Part shown: positions 45,109 through 53,358 of the stretch, one piece after another
Layout of the letters: every line of letters starts with the position of its first letter
How positions within the stretch are numbered: the stretch's first letter is position 1
Program-made: the position numbers and the translations under genes
NCBI GenBank assembly: GCA_965284365.1
Contig: OZ260079.1
Coordinates: forward strand, 1,488,001 to 1,552,000
Length of the DNA: 64,000 nt
Reading direction: 5' to 3'
Source: Phragmitibacter sp965284365
Lineage (GTDB): Bacteria; Verrucomicrobiota; Verrucomicrobiia; Verrucomicrobiales; Verrucomicrobiaceae
Notes under the pieces: generated by a model
The model's input: only the letters and a program-made list of their open reading frames with translations
Told to the model about the DNA's origin: nothing
Database searches by the model: none

Positions 45109-45138
45109 TAGTATTGATAAAATACATTATCAATACTA
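45109..45138. repeat. Perfect 12-6-12 inverted repeat upstream of the toxin-recombinase operon
   Basis: TAGTATTGATAA (45109-45120) and TTATCAATACTA (45127-45138) are perfect complements around the spacer AATACA. It lies in the AT-rich edge of the island, upstream of the antitoxin. Two readings fit: an operator for the Phd-type antitoxin, or a core recombination site, since Xer-type enzymes use two arms of 11-13 bp around a 6-8 base spacer. As RNA it would also form a hairpin, but no T tract follows. Confidence 0.7.
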
Positions 45139-45311
45139 AACACCAAAACCGTGCGGCGCATGAATCGCTGTTTCGGCGCTGTGGCTGTTTTGCATCATTG
45201 ATCACAAAAAATAACGGACAGCTCTACACATAACTAGGTGCGCCTCATGAGGTTTTTATCTTCGAGTTACGGCATTATTTCATTGACAGCAAGCCGTATG
45301 CAGGACATCTG

Positions 45312-45337
45312 AAACAACGGTTTATAAACAGCCGTTT
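45312..45337 (+). promoter_or_regulatory. Probable operator of the second TetR regulator
   Basis: A palindrome GTTTATAAAC (45320-45329) is flanked by AAACAACG and AGCCGTTT, giving an imperfect 26-base inverted repeat that ends 7 bases before the tetR ATG. It is well placed for self-repression and control of the efflux operon. The rest of the 45046-45344 gap holds only this site and the 12-6-12 repeat. Confidence 0.5.
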
Positions 45338-45344
45338 CACTGTA

Positions 45345-46010
45345 ATGCCGAGGACCATCCCGACATCATCCCGAGAGCGCGACCCGGAGGCGCGCAAGGA
45401 GCGCATCATGGCGGAGGCGGGGGAGGTGTTTGCGAGGCGCGGGTTTGTCGCGGGGAGTGTGCGGGAGATCAGCCGCAAGGCGCGGGTGAATGTTGCCTCA
45501 ATCAACTACTATTTCGGCAGCAAGGAGGCGCTTTATCGCCAGGTGCTGGTCGCGTCGCACCAGCAAGCGTTGCAGCAAGAGCGGCCGGTGACACTAGAGG
45601 ATGGACGGGATGCGCGCGAGGCACTGGGGATGTGGATCGCCTTCTGCCTGCGCTTTGTGCTGCTGAAACGCCCTTCGCATCCGGTGCTCGGCAAGCTGAC
45701 GGCCCATGAGATGCAGCAGCCGACGGCGGCGCTCAGTGAACTGGTGATGCTGGTCGTGCGGCCGATATTCGAGGAGTTGCAGCGCATCGTGGCGGCAGTC
45801 GGTGGCGGGGCGATGGAGAAGGCGGAGATCGAAATGCGGGCGCACCACATTGTCGGCATGTGCGTCTACTACCAGCACAGTGGCGAAGTCATCACGAGGC
45901 TCGGTTTCGCGGTGCCGGACACGGAGGAAGCCATCGCGCGGCTGGCGCGGAGCATCACGGAACTGGCTCTGCATGGCATCGGCGACGGCATGACGGCCGG
46001 GAAAAAATGA
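45345..46010 (+). CDS. TetR-family regulator, CerR-like
   Basis: A 221-residue repressor. HTH at about 20-65 (GSVREISRKARVNVASINYY, FGSKEALYRQVL) and a helical ligand domain with the DUF1956/CerR-type pattern (LRFVLLKRPSHPVLGKL, LMLVVRPIFEELQRIV). It heads a four-gene efflux operon: its stop overlaps the adaptor start by 4 bases. It therefore probably controls the operon from the palindrome in front of it. GC content is high, in contrast with the island on the left. Confidence 0.87.
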   Translation: MPRTIPTSSRERDPEARKERIMAEAGEVFARRGFVAGSVREISRKARVNVASINYYFGSKEALYRQVLVASHQQALQQERPVTLEDGRDAREALGMWIAFCLRFVLLKRPSHPVLGKLTAHEMQQPTAALSELVMLVVRPIFEELQRIVAAVGGGAMEKAEIEMRAHHIVGMCVYYQHSGEVITRLGFAVPDTEEAIARLARSITELALHGIGDGMTAGKK

Positions 46011-47119
46011 AAGTATTCACCATGAAGCGGACACTCCCTCATTCACTCTCACTCATCGCGTTGGCACTCTTGCTGGTGGCTTGCGACAAGAAGCCGGAAG
46101 CGACGCCCGCAACAACTCAGCCAGCAAGAAAAGTGGTCGCTCCCGTGAAAGGAAACACGGGGACGATTACCGAGCGTGCGGTTCCGCGTTTCCTGCGCGT
46201 CACAGGGCAGCTCATCGGGAGGAACGACGCGGTGATCGCCGCCGATGCGATGGGCAAGGTTCTCGAAGCGCCTGTGGAACGGGGATCGGTCGTGAAAGCC
46301 GGCGATACCCTTGTAAAATTGGATGAACGTCAGGCAAAGCTCGCATTGGCCGAGGCTGAGGCATCTCTTGAACTGGCGAAAGCACGCCTGCAATTGGCGA
46401 AGAACGAGCAGGAGCGCAACGCGCCGCTGGCTCAGAAGCGGGCCATCGCGGAAGCAGATTTTCAAAAACTCGTCACCGACACTACGGCGCGCGAAGCAGA
46501 GGTGGCGGCGTCTGTTGCGCGGCGCGACATGACGCAGAAGACGCTTACTGATTCTGTGATTCGCGCACCATTCGCTGGAGTCGTGGCCGAGCGCATGGTG
46601 GAGCCGGGCGAGTATGTGAAGGCTGACTCGCCCGTGGCACGTGTGGTGGATCTGGCGACCCTCCGTCTCGTACTGAATGTGCCGGAGACGGAGGTTGGCG
46701 CGCTCGCAGTCGGACAGACGGTGGAGTTCACCACGGCGGCGTTTCCAACACGAACCTTCACGGGCACACTGAAATTCCTGGGTGCGGCGATGCGCGAGGC
46801 TTCCCGCGATCTCGTGGTGGAAGCCACGGTGGAAAATACGGATGGCACTTTGCGCCCCGGCTTTTTTTGCAACGCCCGCGTGCGTCTGAGCGAGGAGAAG
46901 GCGGCGGTCGTGCCGGTCGAGGCGCTGCGGGTCGAAGGCTCGCGCCGCAGGCTCTTTGTCATCGAAAAGAACCACACGCTCTCCGAGCGCCTCGTGGAGG
47001 TGGGCGAGACACGCGAGGGCTTCATCGAAATCCGGCGCGGCGCGGTGGCGGGCGAGTCGGTGCTGCTCCAGCCCGGACCGGAGGCGGTCGATGGGGCTGC
47101 GTTCCAACCTGCGGCGTAA
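46007..47119 (+). CDS. RND efflux periplasmic adaptor lipoprotein
   Basis: About 370 residues. ATG 46007 overlaps tetR by ATGA; ATG 46022 (MKRTLPHSL) is an equally good start. The signal ends in lipobox LLVAC. The barrel-sandwich halves are VIAADAMGKVLEAPVERGS and IRAPFAGVVAERMVEPGE, split by a helical hairpin (AEASLELAKARLQLAKNEQE). It links the pump to the NodT-type channel encoded downstream. Relatives serve MdtABC/MuxABC-like pumps. Confidence 0.9.
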   Translation: MKVFTMKRTLPHSLSLIALALLLVACDKKPEATPATTQPARKVVAPVKGNTGTITERAVPRFLRVTGQLIGRNDAVIAADAMGKVLEAPVERGSVVKAGDTLVKLDERQAKLALAEAEASLELAKARLQLAKNEQERNAPLAQKRAIAEADFQKLVTDTTAREAEVAASVARRDMTQKTLTDSVIRAPFAGVVAERMVEPGEYVKADSPVARVVDLATLRLVLNVPETEVGALAVGQTVEFTTAAFPTRTFTGTLKFLGAAMREASRDLVVEATVENTDGTLRPGFFCNARVRLSEEKAAVVPVEALRVEGSRRRLFVIEKNHTLSERLVEVGETREGFIEIRRGAVAGESVLLQPGPEAVDGAAFQPAA

Positions 47120-47137
47120 CTCTTTCCATTCACGCTC

Positions 47138-50100
47138 ATGCAATGGCTCGCTGCTCTCTCCGTCAAACGCCCGGTCTTCGCGAGCGTCATCATCCTCGTC
47201 TTCGTCGTCGTAGGTGTGCTCGGCTACACGCGGCTGCCGGTTGATCGTTTCCCGAAGATCGACTTCCCCACGGTCAGCATCGTCACACGCCAGGACGGCG
47301 CGACACCGAAGGAAATCGAGACGGAGATCACTGACAAAATCGAGGAGTCGGTGAACACGGTCGCGGGCATCGACGAGCTGCGTTCGGTGTCGAGCGAAGG
47401 CATCTCGCAGGTGCTCGTCACCTTCGTGCTGGAGAAGAACATCGACGTGGCGGCGCAGGAGGTGCGCGACCGCATTGCGCGCATCATCCCTGATCTGCCG
47501 GAGGATGTGGACGCGCCAATCATCGAGAAGCTCGATCCCGACGCCGCGCCGATTTTGAACCTCGCGCTCGTCGCCGACAAACCGGTGCGCGAGATCACGG
47601 AATTCGCCGACAAAGTGCTGCGACGGCAGTTAGAAAGCGTGGGCGGCGTGGGGCAGATCACGCTCTTGGGCGGGCGCCTGCGGCAGATCAATGTGTGGCT
47701 CGATCCGATGCGCCTGCGCTCCTACAACCTGACGGCGCCGGACGTGCAACGCGCCTTGCGCTCGCAGAACGTGCAAATCCCGGCCGGCACCGTGAAGAAC
47801 GCCGCAAGCGAGTCGAGTTTCCGCGTGCAGGGCAAAGCCCGAAGCATCGAGGAACTAGAGGCGCTCGTAGTGCGCGAAGCGGAAGGCGGGCTTGTGCGGC
47901 TGCGCGACGTGGCTCGCGTGGAAGACGGCGCGGAGGAACAAATGACCGTCGCGCGAAACAACGGCGTGCCTTCCGTGGTGCTGTCGATCCGCAAACAAAG
48001 CGGCACGAACACAGTGGCCGTGGTGGATGCCGTGAACGCGAAGCTTGAGGATGTGAAGAAGCTGCTGCCTGCCGGCTACCACGTCGAAATCGTGCGCGAC
48101 ACCTCGAAGGTCATCCGCACCAGTGTCCACGCGGTGAAGGAGCACCTCGTGCTCGGGGCGTTGTTCGCGGCCATCGTCGTCCTCGTTTTCCTCGGTAACT
48201 CCCGCGCCACGCTCATCTCCGCGCTGGCCATCCCGACCTCGATCATCGCCGCGTTCGGCGTCATGTGGGCGCAGGGCCTCACGCTCAATATCATCAGCCT
48301 CGTCGCTCTCGCCCTGGCGGTCGGCATCGTCATCGATGATGCTATCATCGTGGTCGAAAACATCTTCCGCCACATGGAGGAGAAAAAGGAGGACTCCTTC
48401 ACGGCTTCGGTCGAAGGGCCGCGGGAAATCGGCATGGCCGTGCTGGCGACGACGCTTTCACTCCTCGCAGTGTTCGTGCCGGTCGCCTTCCTCAGCGGCA
48501 TCGTCGGCATGTTTTTGAAAAGCTTCGGCCTCACCATGGCATTCGCGATCGCGGTGTCGCTGATCGTCAGTTTCACAATCACTCCCGCGCTTTCCGCGCG
48601 CATGTTTCGCCACGGCGTCGGCACGCGCTTTGATGTATGGCTCGAGCATCTGGTCAATCTCGTCTATCGGCCGGTGGAGGCGATTTACATGGCACTGCTG
48701 CGCTTCTCCATGCGGCACCGCTGGATCATCGTGCTCGCCTGCATCGGCATCCTTTTCGCCGTGCCCGTGCTGGGGAAGATCGTGCAAAAAAGCTTCCTGC
48801 CGCCCGTCGAGGAGGCCGAGTTCGTCGTGGACATCCGCACGCCCGAAGGCACCAGCCTGGCCGCGACCGATCTCATGGCGGAGCGCTTCGCCCGTGAAAT
48901 CCGCCAGATTCCGGGTGTCGAGGGCACCCTGCTCACCATCGGTGACAACGACCAGCGCACGCCGAATCTCGCGGGCATTTTCGTGCGGCTCAATGATCCC
49001 GCGTTGCGGGCCGAGCAGCAGACGATCATGGACACTGTGCGCCGGGAAATCGTCCCGCTATTCCCCGCCGAGTGGCGGATCAGCGTGCTCTCCGTTCCGC
49101 CTTTCAACAGCGGCATGTCGAGCGCCAACATCCAGTATTTCATCGCCGGGCCGGATCTCGATACACTCACCCGCGCCACCGGGAGTGTGATGCAGGAAGT
49201 CAAAGGCTTGCCCGGCATCCGCGATCTCGACTCGACGCTTATTCCTGGCAAACCTGAAATCACAGGCACCGTGGATCGCAACAAGGCCGGCGAGATGGGC
49301 GCGAGCATGGCCGACATTTCCTCCACGCTACAGTTGCTCGTCGGCGGGCTCGATGTATCCACATACGACGACGCCGGAGAGCAGTACGACATCCATCTAC
49401 AGGCCGAGGAGAGCTACCGCAACAGCCGCGAAATCCTTAACGTGCTCACAGTGCCCTCCACCAAGGCCGGACCCGTGGCCGTCACTAACTTGCTCACACT
49501 GGAGAAAACCGACAGCCCTTCGCAGATCAACCGCCTCAACCGCCGTCGACAAGTCACCATCACGGCCAACAACGCCCCCGGCGTCGGCGAAACGCAGATC
49601 ATCGACGGGATTGCCGCTGCGGTGAGCAAACTCAACCTGCCAGCAGATTACGCCAGCGGCACCGCAGGCCGTTCAAAGGAAATGGCGAAGGCGGGCAAGG
49701 CCTTCATGGTCGCCTTCCTCATGGCGTTCATTTTCATGTATCTCATCCTCGCCGCGCAGTTCGAGAGCTGGGTGCATCCCTTCACCATCCTGCTCGCGCT
49801 GCCGCTCACGCTGCCCTTTGCGCTGCTCTCGCTCATCCTCTTCGGCCAGTCGGTGAACATCTTCTCGATGCTCGGCATCCTCGTGCTTTTCGGCATGGTG
49901 AAAAAGAACGGCATCCTGCAAATCGACCACACCAACCAGCTCCGCGGCAAGGGCATGAACCGGCTCGACGCCATCCTGCTCGCCAACAAGGAACGACTGC
50001 GGCCGATCCTCATGACGACCATGGCCTTCGTCGCCGGCATGGTGCCCATGATGATGGCGAAGGGCGTCGGCGCCGCCTACAACAATGCCACTGCGGGCGT

Positions 50101-50266
50101 CATCCTTGGCGGGCAGACTTTGTCCCTGCTCCTTACGCTACTCGCTACTCCGGTCATTTACTCGCTGTTTGATGACGCCATTCATTTCCGCCAGCGCCGC
50201 CGCGAGAAACGCGCCGCCAAAGCCGCGGAAAAATCTGGCACCCAGGCTGAGATCGCCACCGCCTGA
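47138..50266 (+). CDS. RND efflux pump, MdtB/MuxB-like
   Basis: A 1,042-residue inner-membrane antiporter with two RND repeats. The start LAALSVKRPVFASVIILVFV and YTRLPVDRFPKIDFPTV are of the HAE1 type. TM4 has the proton-relay pair D400-D401 (VGIVIDDAIIVVENIF). The second half shows FLMAFIFMYLILAAQFESWV and MVKKNGILQIDHTNQLRGKG. Only one pump gene is present, so it should work as a homotrimer, unlike paired MdtB/C. It is followed directly by the channel gene. Substrates are unknown. Confidence 0.92.
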   Translation: MQWLAALSVKRPVFASVIILVFVVVGVLGYTRLPVDRFPKIDFPTVSIVTRQDGATPKEIETEITDKIEESVNTVAGIDELRSVSSEGISQVLVTFVLEKNIDVAAQEVRDRIARIIPDLPEDVDAPIIEKLDPDAAPILNLALVADKPVREITEFADKVLRRQLESVGGVGQITLLGGRLRQINVWLDPMRLRSYNLTAPDVQRALRSQNVQIPAGTVKNAASESSFRVQGKARSIEELEALVVREAEGGLVRLRDVARVEDGAEEQMTVARNNGVPSVVLSIRKQSGTNTVAVVDAVNAKLEDVKKLLPAGYHVEIVRDTSKVIRTSVHAVKEHLVLGALFAAIVVLVFLGNSRATLISALAIPTSIIAAFGVMWAQGLTLNIISLVALALAVGIVIDDAIIVVENIFRHMEEKKEDSFTASVEGPREIGMAVLATTLSLLAVFVPVAFLSGIVGMFLKSFGLTMAFAIAVSLIVSFTITPALSARMFRHGVGTRFDVWLEHLVNLVYRPVEAIYMALLRFSMRHRWIIVLACIGILFAVPVLGKIVQKSFLPPVEEAEFVVDIRTPEGTSLAATDLMAERFAREIRQIPGVEGTLLTIGDNDQRTPNLAGIFVRLNDPALRAEQQTIMDTVRREIVPLFPAEWRISVLSVPPFNSGMSSANIQYFIAGPDLDTLTRATGSVMQEVKGLPGIRDLDSTLIPGKPEITGTVDRNKAGEMGASMADISSTLQLLVGGLDVSTYDDAGEQYDIHLQAEESYRNSREILNVLTVPSTKAGPVAVTNLLTLEKTDSPSQINRLNRRRQVTITANNAPGVGETQIIDGIAAAVSKLNLPADYASGTAGRSKEMAKAGKAFMVAFLMAFIFMYLILAAQFESWVHPFTILLALPLTLPFALLSLILFGQSVNIFSMLGILVLFGMVKKNGILQIDHTNQLRGKGMNRLDAILLANKERLRPILMTTMAFVAGMVPMMMAKGVGAAYNNATAGVILGGQTLSLLLTLLATPVIYSLFDDAIHFRQRRREKRAAKAAEKSGTQAEIATA

Positions 50267-51679
50267 ATGAAATCCCGCGCCATGCTTACCCGCACCACCA
50301 TTTGCCTCGCCACTTTCGGGCTCGCCTCGTGCGTGGTCGGTCCAGATTACACAAAGCCCGACAACACCGACGTAACACCAGCCAAATGGCGTTGGCAGCC
50401 CGCCGCCCCGCGCGACGATACGCCGCGCGGAGAGTGGTGGAACGTTTTCGGTGACCGCGAACTCAACCGTCTCGAATCGCTTGCTCTCCAGTCCAGCCCC
50501 TCACTCAAAGCGGCACTCGCCCGCGTCGATCAAGCCCGTGCCGCTGCCCGCATTAGCGCCGCTGAATGGGCTCCAGACATACGCCTAAAAGGCGACGCCG
50601 AACGGGAACAAACCTCCGGAAATCTTCCTTCTCCAGTCCCCGTCAGCATCCCGGCCGCGCGCATCAATAGTTTCAGCACGATCATCGACCTCAGCTATGA
50701 GATCGACCTTTGGGGCAAGGTGCGCCGCGAAGTCGAGTCCGCCCGCGCCACGGCCTCCGCTGCAGATGCCAACTACCATAGTGCCATCCTCACGCTTACC
50801 GGTGATGTTGCCGCTCAGTATTTCCTTTTGCGCTCCTACGATGCCGAAGTCTCAGCGCTCCGCCGCACCATCGAATTACGCGAGAAGTGGAGGAATCTCC
50901 TCGAAGAGAAGCTCAAGGCCGGCGCCATTCCCGAAACCGATTTCGCCCGCGCCCAGACTGAAGTCGCCACCGCCCGCGCCGAACTCGCCGACGTGAAACG
51001 CCTGCGCCAGGAAGCCAGCAACCTTCTCGCCCTACTATGCGGCAAGCCCTCCAGCAACTTCAACATCAATGAGCGCCCCATCGGAGCCAAAGCGCCTCCC
51101 ACCATCCCTGCCGGCGTTCCCGCCAGCATGTTGGAGCGCCGCCCCGATGTCGCCGCCGCCGAGCGCGAGGTCGCAGCGCGAAATGCCGACATCGGCGTTG
51201 CCACAGCCGCTTATTTTCCTGCCGTCCGGCTCACGGGCACCGCTGGCTATCTGAGCAATGAAGTGGACACCCTCCTCACCGCCAACAGCAAAGTCTGGAG
51301 CATTGGCCCCAGTGTCAGCCTTCCAATCACGGGGTGGGCGGTCATCCATTTCAATGTGGAACGCCAGACGGCTGCCCGCGAAGAGGCCATAGCCAATTAC
51401 CGGCAATCCGTCCTCAACGCCATCCACGATGTGGAGACCAGCCTTACCCAGACCCGCTATCGAGCCGAGCAAGCCGCCGCTGTCGGTGATGCCCTCGCAT
51501 CCGCCACCAAGGCCACAGACCTCATCCGCGCAGCCTACGAGCGCGGCACTCTCAGCTATATCGAACTCCTTGACGCCGAGCGTACCCGCCTCCAGGCCGA
51601 ACTCCAAACCGCCCGCATAGCCGCGCAGCGCCACCTTGCCACCGTGCGGCTGATCAAGGCTCTTGGAGGAGGTTGGTGA
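50267..51679 (+). CDS. NodT-family outer-membrane efflux channel lipoprotein
   Basis: A 470-residue TolC-like channel, starting on the base after the pump stop. Lipobox GLASC (Cys 22), then CVVGPDYTKP, the usual start of OprM/NodT proteins. Two OEP repeats carry the coiled-coil barrel (LARVDQARAAARISAAEWAP, GDVAAQYFLLRSYDAEVS, RPDVAAAEREVAARNADIGV, YERGTLSYIELLDAERTRLQ). It ends AAQRHLATVRLIKALGGGW, a segment partly repeated downstream of pagL. It completes the tripartite exporter. Confidence 0.93.
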   Translation: MKSRAMLTRTTICLATFGLASCVVGPDYTKPDNTDVTPAKWRWQPAAPRDDTPRGEWWNVFGDRELNRLESLALQSSPSLKAALARVDQARAAARISAAEWAPDIRLKGDAEREQTSGNLPSPVPVSIPAARINSFSTIIDLSYEIDLWGKVRREVESARATASAADANYHSAILTLTGDVAAQYFLLRSYDAEVSALRRTIELREKWRNLLEEKLKAGAIPETDFARAQTEVATARAELADVKRLRQEASNLLALLCGKPSSNFNINERPIGAKAPPTIPAGVPASMLERRPDVAAAEREVAARNADIGVATAAYFPAVRLTGTAGYLSNEVDTLLTANSKVWSIGPSVSLPITGWAVIHFNVERQTAAREEAIANYRQSVLNAIHDVETSLTQTRYRAEQAAAVGDALASATKATDLIRAAYERGTLSYIELLDAERTRLQAELQTARIAAQRHLATVRLIKALGGGW

Positions 51680-51729
51680 GTTCCACTCTGGAAGTCAAGT
51701 CAGGCTAAATCAACTAACCTACCAAACCT

Positions 51730-52386
51730 ATGAAAAGAAACATACTACAGACACCGGTCACACTCCTCTTCGTTACCGCTTTCCTGTCCCTCGCCTCCGC
51801 GCCCACCGTTCTGGCCGGGCCGGTCACTTCCAGCGTGCCGACACAGGCATGGACCCCTTTCGCAAAGGGCAATACTGAACTGGAACTGCTTGTCGGCGCG
51901 TATGGCGGACTCAGTAGCACGGATACGCCCAAGCGCCCCGACTTCGGTTTTGCTCTGGGTTCGCTAAGATACGGCTGGATGCTGAATGATCCCTCTGGAG
52001 ATGGATTGTTCCGGGGAAATTGGGAGTTTCTCTTGGGTGCCTTCGGCGGCCCCGTCTTCGAAGGGCCGGGCAGTTACCATTTCGGGGCGGATCTAAATCT
52101 TCGCTACAATTTCGTGCAGCCTAGCGCGACTATAATTCCCTTCCTCCAGATCGGAGCTGGGGGCAACTACAGTGACCTGTCCAGCGACGATCTTGTTCAA
52201 GATTACTTGGGCACAGAGTGGAACTGGGCTCTAGGCGCTACTTTAGGTGTGCGATGGATGCTTTCCGAGCGAATCGCGCTGGTCACTTCGTTTGATTACC
52301 GCCATTTCTCCAACGCGGGCTCGAGTGACCGTAATCGGGGCTACAATGGCTTGGGCGGCAGCATCGGACTGTCCTGGTTTTATTGA
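51730..52386 (+). CDS. pagL: Lipid A deacylase, PagL-like
   Basis: A 218-residue outer-membrane beta-barrel with a signal peptide (FVTAFLSLASAPTVLAG). The C-terminal block FDYRHFSNAGSSDRNRGYNG holds the His-Ser pair of PagL (H192, S194), and the protein ends in an aromatic residue as barrels do (SWFY). PagL removes the 3-O acyl chain of lipid A. The acidic third catalytic residue of Pseudomonas PagL is not evident. It follows the channel gene by 50 bases, so it is probably part of the efflux operon. A decayed relative lies 1 kb away in reverse. Confidence 0.8.
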   Translation: MKRNILQTPVTLLFVTAFLSLASAPTVLAGPVTSSVPTQAWTPFAKGNTELELLVGAYGGLSSTDTPKRPDFGFALGSLRYGWMLNDPSGDGLFRGNWEFLLGAFGGPVFEGPGSYHFGADLNLRYNFVQPSATIIPFLQIGAGGNYSDLSSDDLVQDYLGTEWNWALGATLGVRWMLSERIALVTSFDYRHFSNAGSSDRNRGYNGLGGSIGLSWFY

Positions 52387-52462
52387 ACAAACCCTCAGAG
52401 CCGCCGCTCAGCGCCACCTCGCAACCGTCAGACTCATCAAGGCGCTTGGCGGCGATTGGTAA
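52385..52462 (+). pseudogene. 3' remnant of a second NodT-type channel gene
   Basis: Starting on the pagL stop codon (in another frame), EQTLRAAAQRHLATVRLIK followed by ALGGDW and a stop matches the last 25 residues of the intact channel, which end AAQRHLATVRLIKALGGGW. DNA identity is clearly below 100% (many third-position changes), so it is an old paralogue end, not a fresh duplication. No start or upstream channel sequence remains. Confidence 0.75.
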
Positions 52463-52472
52463 CTGAACTCCA

Positions 52473-52640
52473 ATGAAAGCCCTAGCCGTCGCTGTCCTTT
52501 GCCTCGTGTGCCTCGCTTCGTGCAGTTCGCTGCCTCGCGAAGCGTTCAGGAGTGAGGGAGAGTTTTACGTCGCAGGTGAGGCGGCAATGGTGGTCAATAT
52601 GCTGCGTTTGCCCTGTGGGCCGCCCCTCCACGTCCCATGA
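52473..52640 (+). CDS. Small lipoprotein ORF, possibly truncated
   Basis: A 55-codon ORF beginning MKALAVAVLCLVCLASCSS, a textbook lipoprotein signal with the acylated Cys at 17, followed by REAFRSEGEFYVAGEAAMVV. The end (RLPCGPPLHVP) looks random. It starts 10 bases after the channel remnant. It may be a short real lipoprotein or the truncated head of a longer one, which suits the degraded surroundings. Confidence 0.4.
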   Translation: MKALAVAVLCLVCLASCSSLPREAFRSEGEFYVAGEAAMVVNMLRLPCGPPLHVP

Positions 52641-52684
52641 GCGAGAGCAAGAAGTTGGTATGAAACCTCAGACAAACCTAACTC

Positions 52685-53164
52685 ATGGCGACCCGCCGTC
52701 ATAGGTGCAGGCCGACGTGCCTTGCCGTTGAAACCGAGCGCGAGCCTCTCAACGAGTGCCTCACGTGCTATATTGGCTTCCTCGTGGCGAAAGCTCACCA
52801 GCGGATATGCTCACTCTTCAGCCACGAGCTTGCGAAAGCCGGTGTGGGCGTTCCCAGCTTCGCCGTGCTGCAACTCCTTGACGAGAGTGGGCCGATGTCG
52901 CAGCATCAACTCGGACTGAAGCTGCGCATTGATCGCACCACCATGGTCAAGATCGTGGGCCAACTCGTGAAAGCCCGAATGGCCCGACGAAAGGATCATC
53001 CGCATGACCGCCGCATTTATCTTGTCCAGATCACATCAACCGGGAGGAGTAAACTCAACGCTATGAAGGAGATCGCGGACCGGATGGAGAAGAATCTCCT
53101 CAGCGGATTTGGTGAAGATGAGATTCTCATCATCCACCGTGCGCTCTTTGCCTTGGCGAGTTAA
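52685..53164 (+). CDS. MarR-family transcriptional regulator
   Basis: A 159-residue winged-HTH regulator: LAKAGVGVPSFAVLQLLDES, GPMSQHQLGLKLRIDRTTMV, KIVGQLVKARMARRKDHPHD and DRRIYLVQITSTGRSKL cover the recognition helix and wing of MarR. The N-terminus is Cys-rich (RCRPTC, ECLTC). No better start than ATG 52685 exists before the first conserved helix. MarR proteins respond to phenolic or oxidative signals. It may act on the efflux or pagL genes upstream, which is inferred only from position. Confidence 0.82.
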   Translation: MATRRHRCRPTCLAVETEREPLNECLTCYIGFLVAKAHQRICSLFSHELAKAGVGVPSFAVLQLLDESGPMSQHQLGLKLRIDRTTMVKIVGQLVKARMARRKDHPHDRRIYLVQITSTGRSKLNAMKEIADRMEKNLLSGFGEDEILIIHRALFALAS

Positions 53165-53358
53165 GAACATTGCCACCAACTCCAAAAACCGGGCGGCAAA
53201 CTTACTATAATCCAAGCCACGGCAGGCACAAAGACGTAGTGGCGTTCGTGAATCAGCAACCTGCAAGGGTGTGAGGCGGGAAGAAGTGAATTTTGGACCT
53301 AGCGGCGACCCTAAGGCAGCCGCCCGAGCGACAGAACTGGCAGGGGCGGTGGCAACTC

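Noticed and set aside
46049..47143. 364-codon minus-strand ORF opposite the second adaptor
   Set aside because: It mirrors the coding frame of a well-supported adaptor gene and has no signal, motif or own spacing.
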